Positions 46,076 through 57,118 of a stretch of 64,000 nt of DNA are shown piece by piece. The notes beneath the pieces are model-generated. The model did no database searches, was not told the origin of the DNA, and saw only the letters and a list, made by a program, of their open reading frames with translations. Numbering within the stretch: position 1 is the first letter of the stretch; each line of letters opens with the position of its first letter. The DNA comes from Ensifer sp. WSM1721 (lineage in GTDB: Bacteria > Pseudomonadota > Alphaproteobacteria > Rhizobiales > Rhizobiaceae): positions 1,612,001-1,676,000 of the forward strand of contig NZ_CP165783.1 in the NCBI RefSeq assembly GCF_000513895.2, read 5' to 3'. The position numbers and the translations under genes were made by a program.

Positions 46076-46996
46076 CTAGAAGCCAGCCAAAAGCGGCGCA
46101 AATCCGCCACGGCGATAAGAGCCTTCGCGCATCAGGAGGTCGAGGCTGAGACTCGCGACATCGTCGGCAATCGGCTCGGTCGCTGGCGCCTTGTTCTGGT
46201 AGAAAATCTTCGTCCAGCCATGGCATTCGTCGCAGGTCTCGGCCTTGACGGTGCCGCCGTGATCCTCGATCTCGCTATAGGCGATCCCTTTGGTGGAGCC
46301 GCAAAGCATGCATTTGATGCGAACATAGTGCCAGAGCGTCGAGCAAAGCGAGCAGCAGCAGAACCGCGCCCCGTGCGAACCCGGCCAGCCGACGACCATG
46401 GACGATGCCGGCATGCTGCCGCAGGCGGGGCAAATGCCGTCGGCGACGGGCCTCAGCTTGGCGGCGTCAAGCACCGACGCCAGCCGTGCGAAGTGCACCT
46501 GAAGTGCGGCCCAGACGAAAATATGCTCGGCGATAGCGTCTGCGGGCAATGCGCCAGAGAGGACGCTTTCGGCCATGGCGAGCCGCGCTTCGCGATCGGC
46601 GGCGGTGACGCGGCGGAGCGCTTCGGCGGCTGCGGCCGGCTTGTTGATTGCGTCAGCGGCCGCGAACAGCCGGTCGATTACGGCATGGATCGCTTCGCCG
46701 TCGCCGATACCATTGCGGTGGAGCGGCGGCATTTCGAACTCGTGGGCGCGCATGAGCGTCTGGGCGTCTGGGCCCTCGGGAGGGGGAAGGTCGGCTTGGA
46801 TAAGGTGTTGCGCGGTCGTAAGGCCTGAAAGGAAGTTAAGATAGGGCGCCAAGCCGCTCGCGTCCGCCAATTGACTGAGACGCGCGGCCCTTGCGGCGAA
46901 GAGGGAAGCGGGGTCGGGAAGGCGCGCAAAGGGCGGCGACGAGATCTCTCCAATGGCGGTCGGATCGGGCGCTGCAGCGTCTTTACTTTTCATCAC
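46076..46996 (-). CDS. fdhE: Formate dehydrogenase accessory protein FdhE
   Basis: This 306-residue cytosolic protein has an N-terminal helical region and a C-terminal rubredoxin-like part with four CXXC-type knuckles: CPACGS, CSLCST, CMLCGS and CDECHG. FdhE is needed for assembly of Tat-exported formate dehydrogenases and binds their catalytic subunit. It lies 47 bases downstream of fdoI. Confidence 0.95.
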   Translation of the reverse strand: MMKSKDAAAPDPTAIGEISSPPFARLPDPASLFAARAARLSQLADASGLAPYLNFLSGLTTAQHLIQADLPPPEGPDAQTLMRAHEFEMPPLHRNGIGDGEAIHAVIDRLFAAADAINKPAAAAEALRRVTAADREARLAMAESVLSGALPADAIAEHIFVWAALQVHFARLASVLDAAKLRPVADGICPACGSMPASSMVVGWPGSHGARFCCCSLCSTLWHYVRIKCMLCGSTKGIAYSEIEDHGGTVKAETCDECHGWTKIFYQNKAPATEPIADDVASLSLDLLMREGSYRRGGFAPLLAGF

Positions 46997-47043
46997 ACTC
47001 CCTCACGAACCCGACGGGTCACGTGATGCGAACCCAGAAACAA

Positions 47044-47769
47044 CTACTCGGCTGCGGTCCTCTTTTTGTCTTCCGTAGGCACTTCCGTTGGCGGTCTGGC
47101 GACCAGTTCGCGCAGCCACTTGCGGTGATATCGCCACGCCCAGCCGCCGGTCACCGAACCGCGGACCATTCCCCGTATCGTACCCTTTACCCAGATCGCT
47201 GCATAGACATGGGTGATCCAGACGCTGATCGCGAGGATGGCGGCGATCGAGTGCACGAGAAGGGCCCATCGCTTCTGCTCGATCGTGGTGTATGCCGCAA
47301 AATACTGGTCCCAAATGACCAGGCCCGAGGTTATCAGCACGATGATCAGGATCGACATGGACCAGAAGACGAGCTTCTGCCCGGCATTGTACTTGCCGAC
47401 CTCGGGCAGGCGTTCGTCGTGGGCGGTCAGAACGTCGCGCACGCGCGCGAGCCAGGTGCCATCCTCACGCTTCCAGAGATTGAGCTTCCAGAAGCGCAGG
47501 AACAGGCCGAGGAAGCTGAAAAACAGGATGACGCCGATCCAGGGGTGAATGGCGCGCACCGCTTGACCGCCGCCGAACAGCGCCGACAGGAAGAAAAGCC
47601 GGGGGTGGAACAGGGACAGACCGGACAACGCGAGCAGCACGAGGCTCGTGGCAGTGATCCAGTGGTTGATCCGCGCGCCGCCGGTATAACGATCGACCGT
47701 GACGGGTTTGCCGGGGTGAACGCTGTCGCCCTTCGCTACGTCATAATCCGTGTCCGTGTCGGTACTCAT
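47044..47769 (-). CDS. fdoI: Formate dehydrogenase cytochrome b subunit (gamma)
   Basis: This 241-residue protein has four transmembrane helices with haem-ligating histidines visible in [42 protein letters not shown] and [24 protein letters not shown]. It takes electrons from the iron-sulfur subunit and reduces quinone. It overlaps fdoH by 4 bases. Confidence 0.95.
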   Translation of the reverse strand: MSTDTDTDYDVAKGDSVHPGKPVTVDRYTGGARINHWITATSLVLLALSGLSLFHPRLFFLSALFGGGQAVRAIHPWIGVILFFSFLGLFLRFWKLNLWKREDGTWLARVRDVLTAHDERLPEVGKYNAGQKLVFWSMSILIIVLITSGLVIWDQYFAAYTTIEQKRWALLVHSIAAILAISVWITHVYAAIWVKGTIRGMVRGSVTGGWAWRYHRKWLRELVARPPTEVPTEDKKRTAAE

Positions 47770-48707
47770 GACGAACGATCTCCAGTGAGCCTCTCAGCGG
47801 CCTCCTCGTCCTCTTCGGAAACGCGGTTGGGGCCGTTGACCATGTAATGCAGGAAGCCGGTGACGGCCGCGACGCCCATGACGGCGAGCCCGGCATATTT
47901 CGTGACGCCCTTCCAGGCCTCGACGATCGGGCTGATCGTCGGATTGTTGGGCAGACCGGCGTATATCTCCGGCTTGTCGGCGTGGTGCAGCACGTACATG
48001 ACATGCGTGCCGCCGACGCCCGGCGGGTCGTAAAGCCCGGCATTGGCAAAGCCGCGCGACTTCAGATCGGTGATCCGCCCCTCCGCGTGTTTCTTCATCT
48101 CCTCCTTGGTGCCGAAGACGATGGCTTGCGTCGGGCACGCTTTCGCGCAGGCCGGGCCCTGGCCGACGGCAATGCGATCGGAGCAGAGCGTGCATTTGTA
48201 GGCGGTATGATCGACCGGAGAAATCCGGGGAATATTGAATGGGCATCCTTTGATGCAGTAGCCGCAGCCGATGCAGTTCTCGTGCACGAAGTCGACGATG
48301 CCGTTCGAATATTGGACGATGGCGCCGGGGGCAGGGCAGGCCTTGAGACAGCCGGGATCCTCGCAATGCATGCAGCCGTCCTTGCGGATCAGCCATTCCA
48401 GATTATTCGTCTCCGGGTTTTCCCATTCGGTGAAGCGCATCAGCGTGAACATGTCCGGCGTCAGGTCGTGCGGATTTTCATAGACGCCGGTATTGGCCTC
48501 GAGCTCCGGATGGGTGTCGTTCCATTCGATGCAGGCCGCCTGGCAGGCCTTGCAGCCGATGCATTTCGAGACATCGATGAGCTTGGCCACCTCGGTCTGT
48601 CGCTGAGCCGGCGGCGTTATGGTCGAGGCCGATCGCCGTATCAGGTCCTTTTCACCGAACTGCGGGCTTTGAGGTGCGGTGGCGGGGTTTGGGACGGGCG
48701 GGAACAT
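47766..48707 (-). CDS. fdoH: Formate dehydrogenase iron-sulfur subunit (beta)
   Basis: This 313-residue protein has four ferredoxin-type clusters: [35 protein letters not shown] and CTLCSDR...CAKAC. A C-terminal transmembrane helix ([20 protein letters not shown]) anchors it, as in FdnH/FdoH. It carries electrons from FdoG to FdoI. It is exported with FdoG by the Tat signal of the latter. Confidence 0.96.
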   Translation of the reverse strand: MFPPVPNPATAPQSPQFGEKDLIRRSASTITPPAQRQTEVAKLIDVSKCIGCKACQAACIEWNDTHPELEANTGVYENPHDLTPDMFTLMRFTEWENPETNNLEWLIRKDGCMHCEDPGCLKACPAPGAIVQYSNGIVDFVHENCIGCGYCIKGCPFNIPRISPVDHTAYKCTLCSDRIAVGQGPACAKACPTQAIVFGTKEEMKKHAEGRITDLKSRGFANAGLYDPPGVGGTHVMYVLHHADKPEIYAGLPNNPTISPIVEAWKGVTKYAGLAVMGVAAVTGFLHYMVNGPNRVSEEDEEAAERLTGDRSS

Positions 48708-48720
48708 GGCTCAAGCCTCC

Positions 48721-51700
48721 TCACGCCACCGGCCCTGCAGTGGGCTCGATATTGACCAGGAACGCCTTGTATTCCGGCGTCTCGATGTTGGCGTCACCGA
48801 CGAACGGCGTCAGCGAGTTCGGACCGAAGCCCTTCTTGGCCGCGCCGGTGAAGCCCCAGTGCAACGGTATGCCCACGACGTGGACGGGTTTGCCGTCGCA
48901 GATCAGCGGCTTGATCCGCTTGGTGACGACGGCCTTCGCCCGGATCTCTCCACGCTTGGACCGCACGCGCACCCAGCCGCCGCCGGTAATGCCTTTCTCG
49001 GCTGCGAGCTCTTCCGATATCTCGACGAAGAACTCCGGCTGCAGCACCGCGTTCACATGGCAATGCTTGGTCCAGTAGTGGAAATGCTCCGTCAGCCGGT
49101 AGGACGTCGCCGCGTAGGGGAACTCCGCCGAGGCGGTTTCGGCAAACTGCTCGAGATCGCCCTTGAAAACCCGTGCCGCGGGATTGCCGCGAACATTGGG
49201 GGCGACGAGATTGCTCAGCGGCGATTCGAACGGCTCGTAATGCGCCGGGAACGGACCGTCGCGCATCAGACCCCGGGTGAAGAGACGCGAGACGCCTTCC
49301 GGGTTCATGATGAACGGCCCGACCTCCTCGGGCTTCGCCGTCGGCAGGATATCGGGCACGTCGTAGCCCGACCACTTCGCGCCGTCCCATTCGATCACCT
49401 TGCGGCTCGGATCCCAGGGCTTGCCGGTGAGGTCCGCCGAGGCCCTGTTGTAGAGGATGCGGCGGTTGGCCGGCCAGGAGAACGTCCACTTCGAATAAGT
49501 GCCGGTCTCATCCGGGTCCGACGTGTCGCGCCGGGCCATGTTGTTGCCGTTCTCGTTGAAGCAACCGGAATAGACCCAGCAGCCGCATGCGGTCGAGCCG
49601 TCGTCGCGCAGCGCCGCGAAGCCGGGCACGAGCTTGCCCGCCTCCGCCAGGACCTTGGTCGGGTCGGCGGTATCGTAGACGGTGGCAAGCGCCTTGCCGT
49701 TGATTTCCTTGGCAAGCTCCTCGGCGGTCGGCTCGTTCGCATCCGCATAGGCCCAGTCGAGATTGACGATCGGGTCGGGGAACTTTCCGCCCTCCTTGCG
49801 ATAGAGCTCCTTCAGCCGCACATGGATCTGCGCCATGATCCAGTTATCGGTCTTCGCTTCGCCCGGAGGCGTGCCACCCGGCCAATGCCACTGCAGCCAG
49901 CGGCTGGAATTGGTGAGCGAACCTTCGTCTTCGGCGAAGCAGGTGGAGGGCAGTTGGATGACCTCCGTCTGGATCTGCGACGGATCGACATCGTTGTACT
50001 CGCCGTGGTTCTCCCAGAAGCGCGCCGTCTCGGTGTCGAGCGGGTCCATGGTGACCAGGAATTTGAGCTTCGACAGCGAATCCGTCACCTTCCTTCGGTT
50101 CGGGGCAGCAAGCAGCGGATTGAAGCCCTGGCACATGTAGCCCGTCATCTTGCCCTGGCCCATGAGATCAAGGGCGCGCAGGATGTCGTAGCCGGCGACG
50201 TCGAGCTTCGGCAGCCAATCATAGGCGAAGCTGTTTTCCGGCGTCGCCGCCGAGCCCCACATCGCCTTTTGGAAGCTCACGAAGAACTTCCGGTAGTTCT
50301 GCCAATAGCTCATCTGGTTCGGCCGGAGCGGCTTGAAGCCGCGCGTCGACATGTAGGTCTCGAGATCGACCTCTTTCTCGGTCGGGATCGTCAGATAGCC
50401 GGGAAGCAGGTTCGACATCAATCCGACATCGGTGAGCCCCTGGATGTTCGAATGCCCGCGCAGGGCATTCATGCCGCCGCCGCGCACGCCGATATTGCCG
50501 AGGATCAACTGCAGCATCGCCATCGCGCGGATATTCTGCGAGCCCTTGGAATGCTGCGTCCAGCCGAGCGCATACATCGAGGTCATCGCCTTGGTCGGCG
50601 ACGAGCATTCCCCGATCATCTCGGCGACCCTCAGGAACTTGTCCTTCGGCGTGCCGCAGATCCGCTCGACCATTTCGGGGGTGTAGACGGCGACGTGCTC
50701 TTTCAAGAGGTTCCAGACGCAGCGCGGATTCGTCAGCGTGTCGTCCACCACCGCATAGCCGTCGGGGCCGATGACATAGTCCCAGGTCGATTTGTCGTAG
50801 TCCCGCTTGGCCTCGTCATAGCCCGAAAACAGCCCGTCCTTGTAGGCGAAGCCGTCCTTGACGATGTAGCTGGCATTGGTGAACGCCTTGACATAGTCCC
50901 ACTGCACCTTGTCGTTCTTGATGCAGTGGTTGATCACCCCGAGCAGGAAGGCGATGTCCGTGCCCTGGCGGATCGGTGCATAGACGTCGGCCACCGACGC
51001 CGAACGGGTGAAGCGCGGATCGACCACGATCAGCCTCGCGCCGCGATTGGCCTTCGCCTCGGTGACCCATTTGAATCCGCAAGGGTGCGCTTCGGCGGCG
51101 TTACCGCCCATGATGATCACGAGGTCGGTATTCTTGATATCCGTCCAGGAGTTGGTCATTGCGCCGCGGCCGAAAGTTGGAGCCAAACTGGCCACCGTGG
51201 GGCCGTGTCAGACACGCGCTTGATTGTCGAAGACCAGCATCCCGGCGCTGCGGACGACCTTGTAGGTTTCCCACGCCGTTTCGTTCGTTGTCGCCGAGGC
51301 CGCGAGGAAGCCGGTGGTTATCCACCGGTTCACCGTGACGCCATCCTTGTTCTTCTCGACGAAATTGGCGTCGCGGTCGTCCTTCATCAGCCGGACGACC
51401 CGATCGAGGGCCTCGTCCCAGCTGACCCGCTCGAACTTGTCCGAGCCGGGCTTGCGGATCATCGGATATTTCAGCCGCGTCTCGGACTTGACGAAATCGA
51501 GCAGCGCCGAGCCCTTCGGACAGAGGGTGCCGCGATTGGTCGGATGGTCGGTATCACCCTCGATATGGATGATCTCCGCCTGCTCGCCCTTCTTCCGGTC
51601 GCCCTTTGAATACAGGATGACGCCGCAGGCGACGGAGCAATAGGGACAGGTGTTGCGGGTTTCGGTGGTGCTCACGAGCTTGAAGGCGCGGATTGCTTCC

Positions 51701-51807
51701 GCATGCGCCGCCTCGATGTCACCAAAGCCTAGGGCACCAAGCGTCGTGGCCGCTACACCAGCACCGGCCGCGCCGAGGAATTGGCGCCGCGAGAGTTCCA
51801 TGTTCAT
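48721..51807 (-). CDS. fdoG: Formate dehydrogenase catalytic subunit, selenoprotein (UGA read as Sec)
   Basis: The 1028-residue product reads through an in-frame TGA (complement 51208-51210) as selenocysteine 200, in the context NQARV-Sec-HGPTVASLAPT, the same context as E. coli FdnG/FdoG. A Tat signal (SRRQFLGAAGAGVA) starts the protein. The 4Fe-4S cysteines are Cys54, Cys57, Cys61 and Cys96 (NTCPYCSVACG...LCPKG). The bis-MGD molybdopterin domains follow. It oxidises formate in the periplasm. Without Sec read-through a 199-residue fragment would result. The tRNA, SelA and SelB are encoded downstream and SelD divergently. Confidence 0.96.
51168..51207 (-). promoter_or_regulatory. Bacterial SECIS element in fdoG
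   Basis: Directly after the UGA the mRNA can form a small hairpin whose tip is GCCA-GUU-UGGC (complement 51182-51192), about 15 bases downstream. Placement and tip resemble the fdnG/fdoG SECIS bound by SelB. Inferred by eye, not folded by program. Confidence 0.7.
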
Positions 51808-52274
51808 AGCATGACACCTCCCCTAGATTCCGGCTTGGCCGAAGAGGACGTGCCGGAAAAATTGTAACGTCTTTCAGAAGCTCAGACGTAAACTCGGCGT
51901 TTGAAACTAAAATCTTAGCTGTCCTTGCTGCGTTGTCAATTTAATAAGAACAGCGAACTTGAGGCCTGCTCCGACTAAACCTGAGCTGGCAACACATTTT
52001 ATTTGACGCTCGCTTTGTCTGTATTATTCGAAACGTATCAAGGGGGCAGCCTCCGCCCCAAATTGACGCTCGCGTCGCGAGCAACGATAATGCCTTTCAT
52101 GAGCTTGAACGCCGCTCCCGAGTTTCGGGGCACCGCGCATCCGACCGATTTTGCGCTGCCGGGCGCAGTGGCCATTTCGGATCTCATTCCTGCAACCTCC
52201 GACGTTTCTGATGCGGTGGGCTCGGAAGGACGCCCATCGCATCCCTCAGCACAGCCGAGCAATGGGAGGCAATC
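51808..52274. other. Divergent control region between fdoG and selD
   Basis: These 467 bases hold no credible gene. The part from about 51840 to 52030 is clearly AT-richer than its surroundings. It carries the candidate fdoG promoter and a weaker plus-strand TTGACG (52003-52008) with TATTCG at 52025-52030 that could drive selD. No clear FNR box was found. Confidence 0.55.
51912..51939 (-). promoter_or_regulatory. Candidate fdoG promoter
   Basis: On the minus strand TTGACA (complement 51934-51939), a 16-base spacer and TAAGAT (complement 51912-51917) form a near-consensus housekeeping promoter, about 105 bases before the fdoG start. Confidence 0.5.
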
Positions 52275-53336
52275 ATGGATAATTCGACGACCACCACGCC
52301 TCTGCGCCTGACGGCGCTCGCCCATGGCGGGGGCTGTGGCTGCAAGCTGGCGCCATCGGTGCTGCAGCAATTGCTCGCGGACCAGCCGATGAGCCGCCCC
52401 TTTGCGCGGCTCCTCGTCGGCACGGAAACGGGCGACGATGCCGCCGTCTGGCAGCTCGATGACGAGACCTGTGTGATCGCGACCACGGACTTCTTCATGC
52501 CGATGGTCGACGATCCCTTCGATTTCGGCCGGATCGCCGCCACCAACGCCATCTCCGATGTCTACGCCATGGGCGGAAAGCCGATCTTGGCGCTCGCCAT
52601 TCTCGGCATGCCGATCGACAAGATGCCGACCGGCATGGTGCGGGAGATATTGAGGGGCGGCAGCGCGATCTGCGCGGAGGCCCGTATACCGGTTGCCGGA
52701 GGTCATTCCATCGATTCACCCGAGCCGATCTATGGCTTGGCGGTCATCGGCACAGGCCCGCTCTCCGGCATTCGGCGCAACAGCGGCGCCCGGGCCGGTG
52801 ACGCCCTGATCCTGACCAAGGCGCTCGGCGTCGGGATCTATTCGGCGGCCTTCAAGAAGGGCGCATTGCCGTCGGATGCCTATGCCGAACTGATCGCGTC
52901 GACGACGCTCCTCAACCGCATCGGCGCCGAACTCGGTAGGAAAGCCGACGTGCATGCCGTCACCGACGTCACCGGCTTCGGCATTCTCGGCCATGCGCTC
53001 GAGATGGCCAAGGGCTCGAACAAGAGGCTAATGCTCAAGGCCGGCGAGATCGCACTTTTCGACCGCTGCGCCGAGCTCGCGGAACAGGGCTACGTCACCG
53101 GCGCCTCCCATCGCAACTGGGCAAGCTATGGCGAGAATGTGCTTCTGCCCGACGATCTCCCGCCATGGCGGCGCCATATCCTCACCGATCCCCAGACCTC
53201 CGGCGGCCTCCTTGTCGCATGTGATGCGGAGCGCGCGGAAGAGTTGCTGCGGGAGATCGTGGCGGCCGGCTATCCGGCAGCGCGGATCGTCGGTGCGGTC
53301 GAGGAAGGTGAACCGGGACTGCGCGTCACGGCCTGA
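52275..53336 (+). CDS. selD: Selenide, water dikinase
   Basis: This 353-residue enzyme makes selenophosphate from selenide and ATP. The glycine-rich N-terminus has GGGCGCK with catalytic Cys21 and Lys24, so it is the cysteine form and not itself a selenoprotein. Other conserved parts: [59 protein letters not shown] and [11 protein letters not shown]. It is divergent from fdoG and feeds SelA. Confidence 0.96.
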   Translation: MDNSTTTTPLRLTALAHGGGCGCKLAPSVLQQLLADQPMSRPFARLLVGTETGDDAAVWQLDDETCVIATTDFFMPMVDDPFDFGRIAATNAISDVYAMGGKPILALAILGMPIDKMPTGMVREILRGGSAICAEARIPVAGGHSIDSPEPIYGLAVIGTGPLSGIRRNSGARAGDALILTKALGVGIYSAAFKKGALPSDAYAELIASTTLLNRIGAELGRKADVHAVTDVTGFGILGHALEMAKGSNKRLMLKAGEIALFDRCAELAEQGYVTGASHRNWASYGENVLLPDDLPPWRRHILTDPQTSGGLLVACDAERAEELLREIVAAGYPAARIVGAVEEGEPGLRVTA

Positions 53337-53517
53337 GTGTGCAGCCCCTTCCGAAGGAATATCGCCCTGCCGCAGACCGGCGCGAGCACAGCCGGCCCGC
53401 ACTGCAGCCAATACAATATATCGGTGCACAGAGCTCTCGTGAAACTTGCGAATGAAATCGCTGATGTCTACTGCATGAGTTCTCGGGGTGGGCACGCGTG
53501 GCGAAAGGGCGAGCATC

Positions 53518-55650
53518 GTGGAGCAGGCAGAGAAGGAGACCGGCAAAGGCCGGCGCAGGGCGCTTTGGGCGGCGGTGGCGGCGGTCGCAATCGCTGCGGC
53601 CGGCATGACCGGCTACAAGATCGTGGTGGAAAAGAGCGTCGGCAAGCTGATTGCCGATCGCGGCGGCAAAGCGGGCGCCGTCGAAGCGGATTTCCTCGGG
53701 CGCATTCATCTGCGTGACGTGATGCTGCCACTCAAGGATGGCTCCGATATCCGCATCGCGGCGGTTGACGGGCGGCCCAAGATCCTCTTCCTGGACGGCA
53801 GCCTCGAGCTGAGCGGTCTCGACGTCAAGACGGCCTTGGGTAAAGTGGCCGTGCCGCACGCAACCATCGAAGGGGCCAATCTCGACCACAGCACGCTCAC
53901 GGAGATGTTCAGCAGCCGCAACGATCTCTCGCTGTCGAAGCGGATGGAGCTCTTTACCGCAACGCGTTTTTCGGCAGCGGAGGTCACGGTCACGCAAGCG
54001 GTGACCGGTACCGAACAGAAGCTGGTCTACAAAAACGTGGCTTCGGAAGACATCGCCAATGGGCGCATCGCGCGCTCTTCGGCGAGCGGCGCCACGATCG
54101 AATTCGCGGTGGACGTTCCGGACGGCAAGGGCGGCAAGAAGCGCCTGGCCGCCTCAATCGGAGCCATGACGGCGCAGGATATCGATGCGGCCTACCTGGC
54201 GCGGCTGTATACCGAGAAGGCCGGGCCTGACGACAAGGACGCAAAGCCTGCCTACGGGCCGATCTCCGTCAAGGACATTGCCTTTGCCGATGGCGAGGCG
54301 AGTTTCAGCTATGACGAGATGCGCAGCAGCGGCATCAGCATGCGGATGCCCGCCGAGCCGCTGCTCGAGATATTGGAAGAGCTGCAATCGGTGTCGACGC
54401 CCGGCGCTCTCCCTCCAGCAGAACTCCAGGCCTACTTCAAGCGAATCCTGTCGATCGTCGATATGACGGCGAAGGCTGACTTCGAGGTGCTCGGCATGAA
54501 GATCGACGCGCCCGCGAAGAGAGGAGAGGACGGCGAGAGGATAAAGCTCGCCATAGATCGCCTCGCGCTTCAGGTAGATGGCCGGAAGCTTGATGGCGCG
54601 CTGCATGGCCTGTCGATAGGAGAGGGCGCGAACTACTTCAAGCTCGCCGACGCGAGCATCTCGGGCTTTTCCTGGGACTCGACTCTGGAAGCTCTGAGGA
54701 AATTTGCCGCGCTGGACGAACACCAGCAGGAGCTTTTCCCCTTCACGACGCTGCTCCCGGAATTCGGAACGATCCGGTTGGCGGGTCTCGATGCCGATCT
54801 GCCCAATTCCAACAGGGATGCCGACGCGACGGATGCTGAAGAAAGCGATGACGAACAAAGCGCTGCGGGAGAAGCCGACGCACCGGCAGGTGATGCTCCA
54901 TCGAACCCGAGCGACGGATCGGCGGATGCGACGAATGAGCCGACGGCGGAGCCTTCAGCTTCCGCGCCGGAGCGCATCCGCTTTGCGCTTAAGGACTATG
55001 AGGTGGCGCTTACGAGACCGCGCAACGGCATTCCGACCGATGTCCGTGTCAGATATCAGGATCTGACTTTCCCGATCCCGGAGAACATGCAGGACGAGCC
55101 CTTCGCACAGCTTCGCCAGCTGGGTTTCAACGAGGTGGTCCTTTCCTCGAGTCTCGAAGCCGCCTGGGACGAGTCGAACCAGAATCTTGTCATCAACGAT
55201 ATCTCCATGAGCGGAAGAGATATCGGCAGCATTTCCCTTTCCGGCCTGATGGGAGGCTTCAGTGACGCATTCTTCTCCGGCGACGCGGCCAAGGCCCAGG
55301 TGGCGCTGTTCGGCCTCACCGCTCGGGAAGCGAGGCTGAAGATCGAGGACCATGGCATTATCGCCAAGGGGATAAAGGCCTATGCCGAGGAAAACGGCAT
55401 GACCGAGAACGAGGTGCGCGGCATGCTCACGATGACGGCGACGGCGCTGCTGCAACAATTTGCGGCCGACGAGCCGCGGCTGCAGAACGTGATGGACGCG
55501 GTTTCGCGCTTCATTGCAAAGCCCGGAACATTCACGCTGACCGCCAAGTCCAAAGCCTCGACTGGCGTCGGTGCATTCGAATTCGTGGCAGCCTCGCAAA
55601 ACCCGGTTCTGCTTCTGGACAGGATCGATCTCGAAGCCACGGCGGAATGA
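53518..55650 (+). CDS. Large membrane-anchored protein of unknown function
   Basis: The product is about 710 residues. An N-terminal helix (RRALWAAVAAVAIAAAGMTGYKIVV) anchors a large, beta-rich, probably periplasmic domain. An acidic low-complexity linker (about residues 435-490, rich in Asp, Glu, Ala, Ser, Pro) splits it in two. Repeated stretches of the type LSGLDVKTALGKVAVPHATIEGA suggest an AsmA/YdgA-like fold, but this is a weak impression. GTG 53518 has AAAGGG upstream; a GTG at 53488 is an alternative. Selenium-related function is not implied by its position after selD. Confidence 0.75.
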   Translation: MEQAEKETGKGRRRALWAAVAAVAIAAAGMTGYKIVVEKSVGKLIADRGGKAGAVEADFLGRIHLRDVMLPLKDGSDIRIAAVDGRPKILFLDGSLELSGLDVKTALGKVAVPHATIEGANLDHSTLTEMFSSRNDLSLSKRMELFTATRFSAAEVTVTQAVTGTEQKLVYKNVASEDIANGRIARSSASGATIEFAVDVPDGKGGKKRLAASIGAMTAQDIDAAYLARLYTEKAGPDDKDAKPAYGPISVKDIAFADGEASFSYDEMRSSGISMRMPAEPLLEILEELQSVSTPGALPPAELQAYFKRILSIVDMTAKADFEVLGMKIDAPAKRGEDGERIKLAIDRLALQVDGRKLDGALHGLSIGEGANYFKLADASISGFSWDSTLEALRKFAALDEHQQELFPFTTLLPEFGTIRLAGLDADLPNSNRDADATDAEESDDEQSAAGEADAPAGDAPSNPSDGSADATNEPTAEPSASAPERIRFALKDYEVALTRPRNGIPTDVRVRYQDLTFPIPENMQDEPFAQLRQLGFNEVVLSSSLEAAWDESNQNLVINDISMSGRDIGSISLSGLMGGFSDAFFSGDAAKAQVALFGLTAREARLKIEDHGIIAKGIKAYAEENGMTENEVRGMLTMTATALLQQFAADEPRLQNVMDAVSRFIAKPGTFTLTAKSKASTGVGAFEFVAASQNPVLLLDRIDLEATAE

Positions 55651-55753
55651 TGCGCCTCGTCCAAACGCTGTGGTTGGTTTGGACAATGGCATGGTGTGAA
55701 AAAACGTATGGAGCGCGTCGCGTGAATTCATCCGAAGGCGACGCGCTTTCTCG

Positions 55754-57118
55754 TCACCCCTCCTCCCGGCCCCGCCCGACATAGTCCGCGCGATTGATGC
55801 CGTGACGTGCCAGCTTGTCGTAGAAGGTCTTGCGGGGGATGCCGAGTGCCTGGAGCGTTTCCTTGACGTCGCCGCGATGCATTGCGAGGGCCTCCTTGAG
55901 GATCTCGGCCTCGTAGCGCTCCAGCCGTTCCGGCAGCGTGCCGGTGCTCGCTGTCGCCGGTGCCACGGCAGCCTTGCCCGGATTGCCCTCTACCCCGAGC
56001 GCGACCCGCTCGGCAAAGTGTGAAAGTTCGCGCACATTGCCGGGCCAGGCATGCGACATCAGGTGGTCCCGGACGGCCGCTGAAATTTCCGGCACCTCAC
56101 GCCCGAACCGCTCCGATGCGCGCTTCAGGAAGTACGAGAAGAGCAGCGGGATGTCCTCGCGCCGTTCGCGCAAGGGCGGAATCTGTAGCGTCACGACGTT
56201 GAGGCGATAGTAAAGATCCTCACGGAAGTCGCCGCGCTCGGCGGGATCGCCGAGATCGATCTTCGCTGCCGCGACGACGCGGATGTCGACGGGGCGGACG
56301 GTATTGGTGCCGAGTGGTGCGATCTCACGCGCTTCGAGCACGCGCAGCATCTTGACCTGGGTCGCGGGCGGCATCGCCTCGATCTCGTCGAGGAAGAGCG
56401 TGCCGCCGCTCGCGTGCTCGATCCGGCCGATCCTTTTCTTGACGGCGCCGGTAAAGGCGCCGGGCTCGTGGCCGAAGAGCTCGCTCTCGATCACCGTTTC
56501 GGGCAGCGCACCGCAGTTGAGGGCGACGAAATTGCCGTTCCTTCGCCGGCTCCATTGATGGAGGAGCGTGGCCACGACCTCCTTGCCGCTGCCGGTTTCA
56601 CCCGCGACCAGCACGTCGACGTCGGTATCGGCGATATGTTTCAGCGTCTGGCGCAGCCGCTCCATCGCCGGGGTCTGGCCGATCAGCGGCAGGCTGTCGG
56701 AGGCGGCCTCCGCGTCGCGCCTGAGCGCACGGTTCTCCATGACCAGGCGCCGCTTCTCCTCGGCGCGCCGCGCACTCTGGACGAGCCGGTCGGCGGCGAA
56801 AGGCTTGGCGATGAAGTCGTAGACGCCATCCTGAATGGCTTGCACGGCCATCGGTATGTCCCCATGGCCGGTCACCAGGATCACCGGGAGGTCCGGGTCG
56901 AGCTCCGCGATCTTGCGGAAGAGGGCGAGGCCGTCCATGCCCGGCATGCGGATATCGCTGATGACGACGCCGCCGAAGTCGGAAGTCAGTGCGGCGAGCG
57001 CCTCCGTCGCGCTGGGGAAGGGCGAGACCGCGAAACCCGCGAGCTCCAATGTCTGCCGCATCGCCTTGCGCAGGTCGTGATCGTCGTCGACCAGGAACAC
57101 GGAGGGGGTGCCGCTCAT
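55754..57118 (-). CDS. dctD: C4-dicarboxylate response regulator DctD (sigma-54 activator)
   Basis: This 454-residue NtrC-family activator has a receiver domain with phospho-Asp in [12 protein letters not shown] (about residue 55). Its AAA+ domain has Walker A GETGSGKE, the sigma-54 contact loop GAFTGA and [14 protein letters not shown]-terminal Fis-type HTH follows ([26 protein letters not shown]). It overlaps dctB by 4 bases. Phosphorylated by DctB, it activates dctA from the palindromic sites at 59014-59068. Confidence 0.96.
   Translation of the reverse strand: MSGTPSVFLVDDDHDLRKAMRQTLELAGFAVSPFPSATEALAALTSDFGGVVISDIRMPGMDGLALFRKIAELDPDLPVILVTGHGDIPMAVQAIQDGVYDFIAKPFAADRLVQSARRAEEKRRLVMENRALRRDAEAASDSLPLIGQTPAMERLRQTLKHIADTDVDVLVAGETGSGKEVVATLLHQWSRRRNGNFVALNCGALPETVIESELFGHEPGAFTGAVKKRIGRIEHASGGTLFLDEIEAMPPATQVKMLRVLEAREIAPLGTNTVRPVDIRVVAAAKIDLGDPAERGDFREDLYYRLNVVTLQIPPLRERREDIPLLFSYFLKRASERFGREVPEISAAVRDHLMSHAWPGNVRELSHFAERVALGVEGNPGKAAVAPATASTGTLPERLERYEAEILKEALAMHRGDVKETLQALGIPRKTFYDKLARHGINRADYVGRGREEG

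Noticed and set aside
51208..51210. Premature stop (pseudogene) in fdoG
   Set aside because: The TGA stands exactly at the conserved Sec position with matching flanks and a downstream hairpin, and selA, selB, selC and selD are adjacent; it is selenocysteine.
48679..51609. 976-residue plus-strand frame opposite fdoG
   Set aside because: Antisense shadow of a recognised selenoprotein gene; composition is dominated by Arg, Asp, His and Gly.
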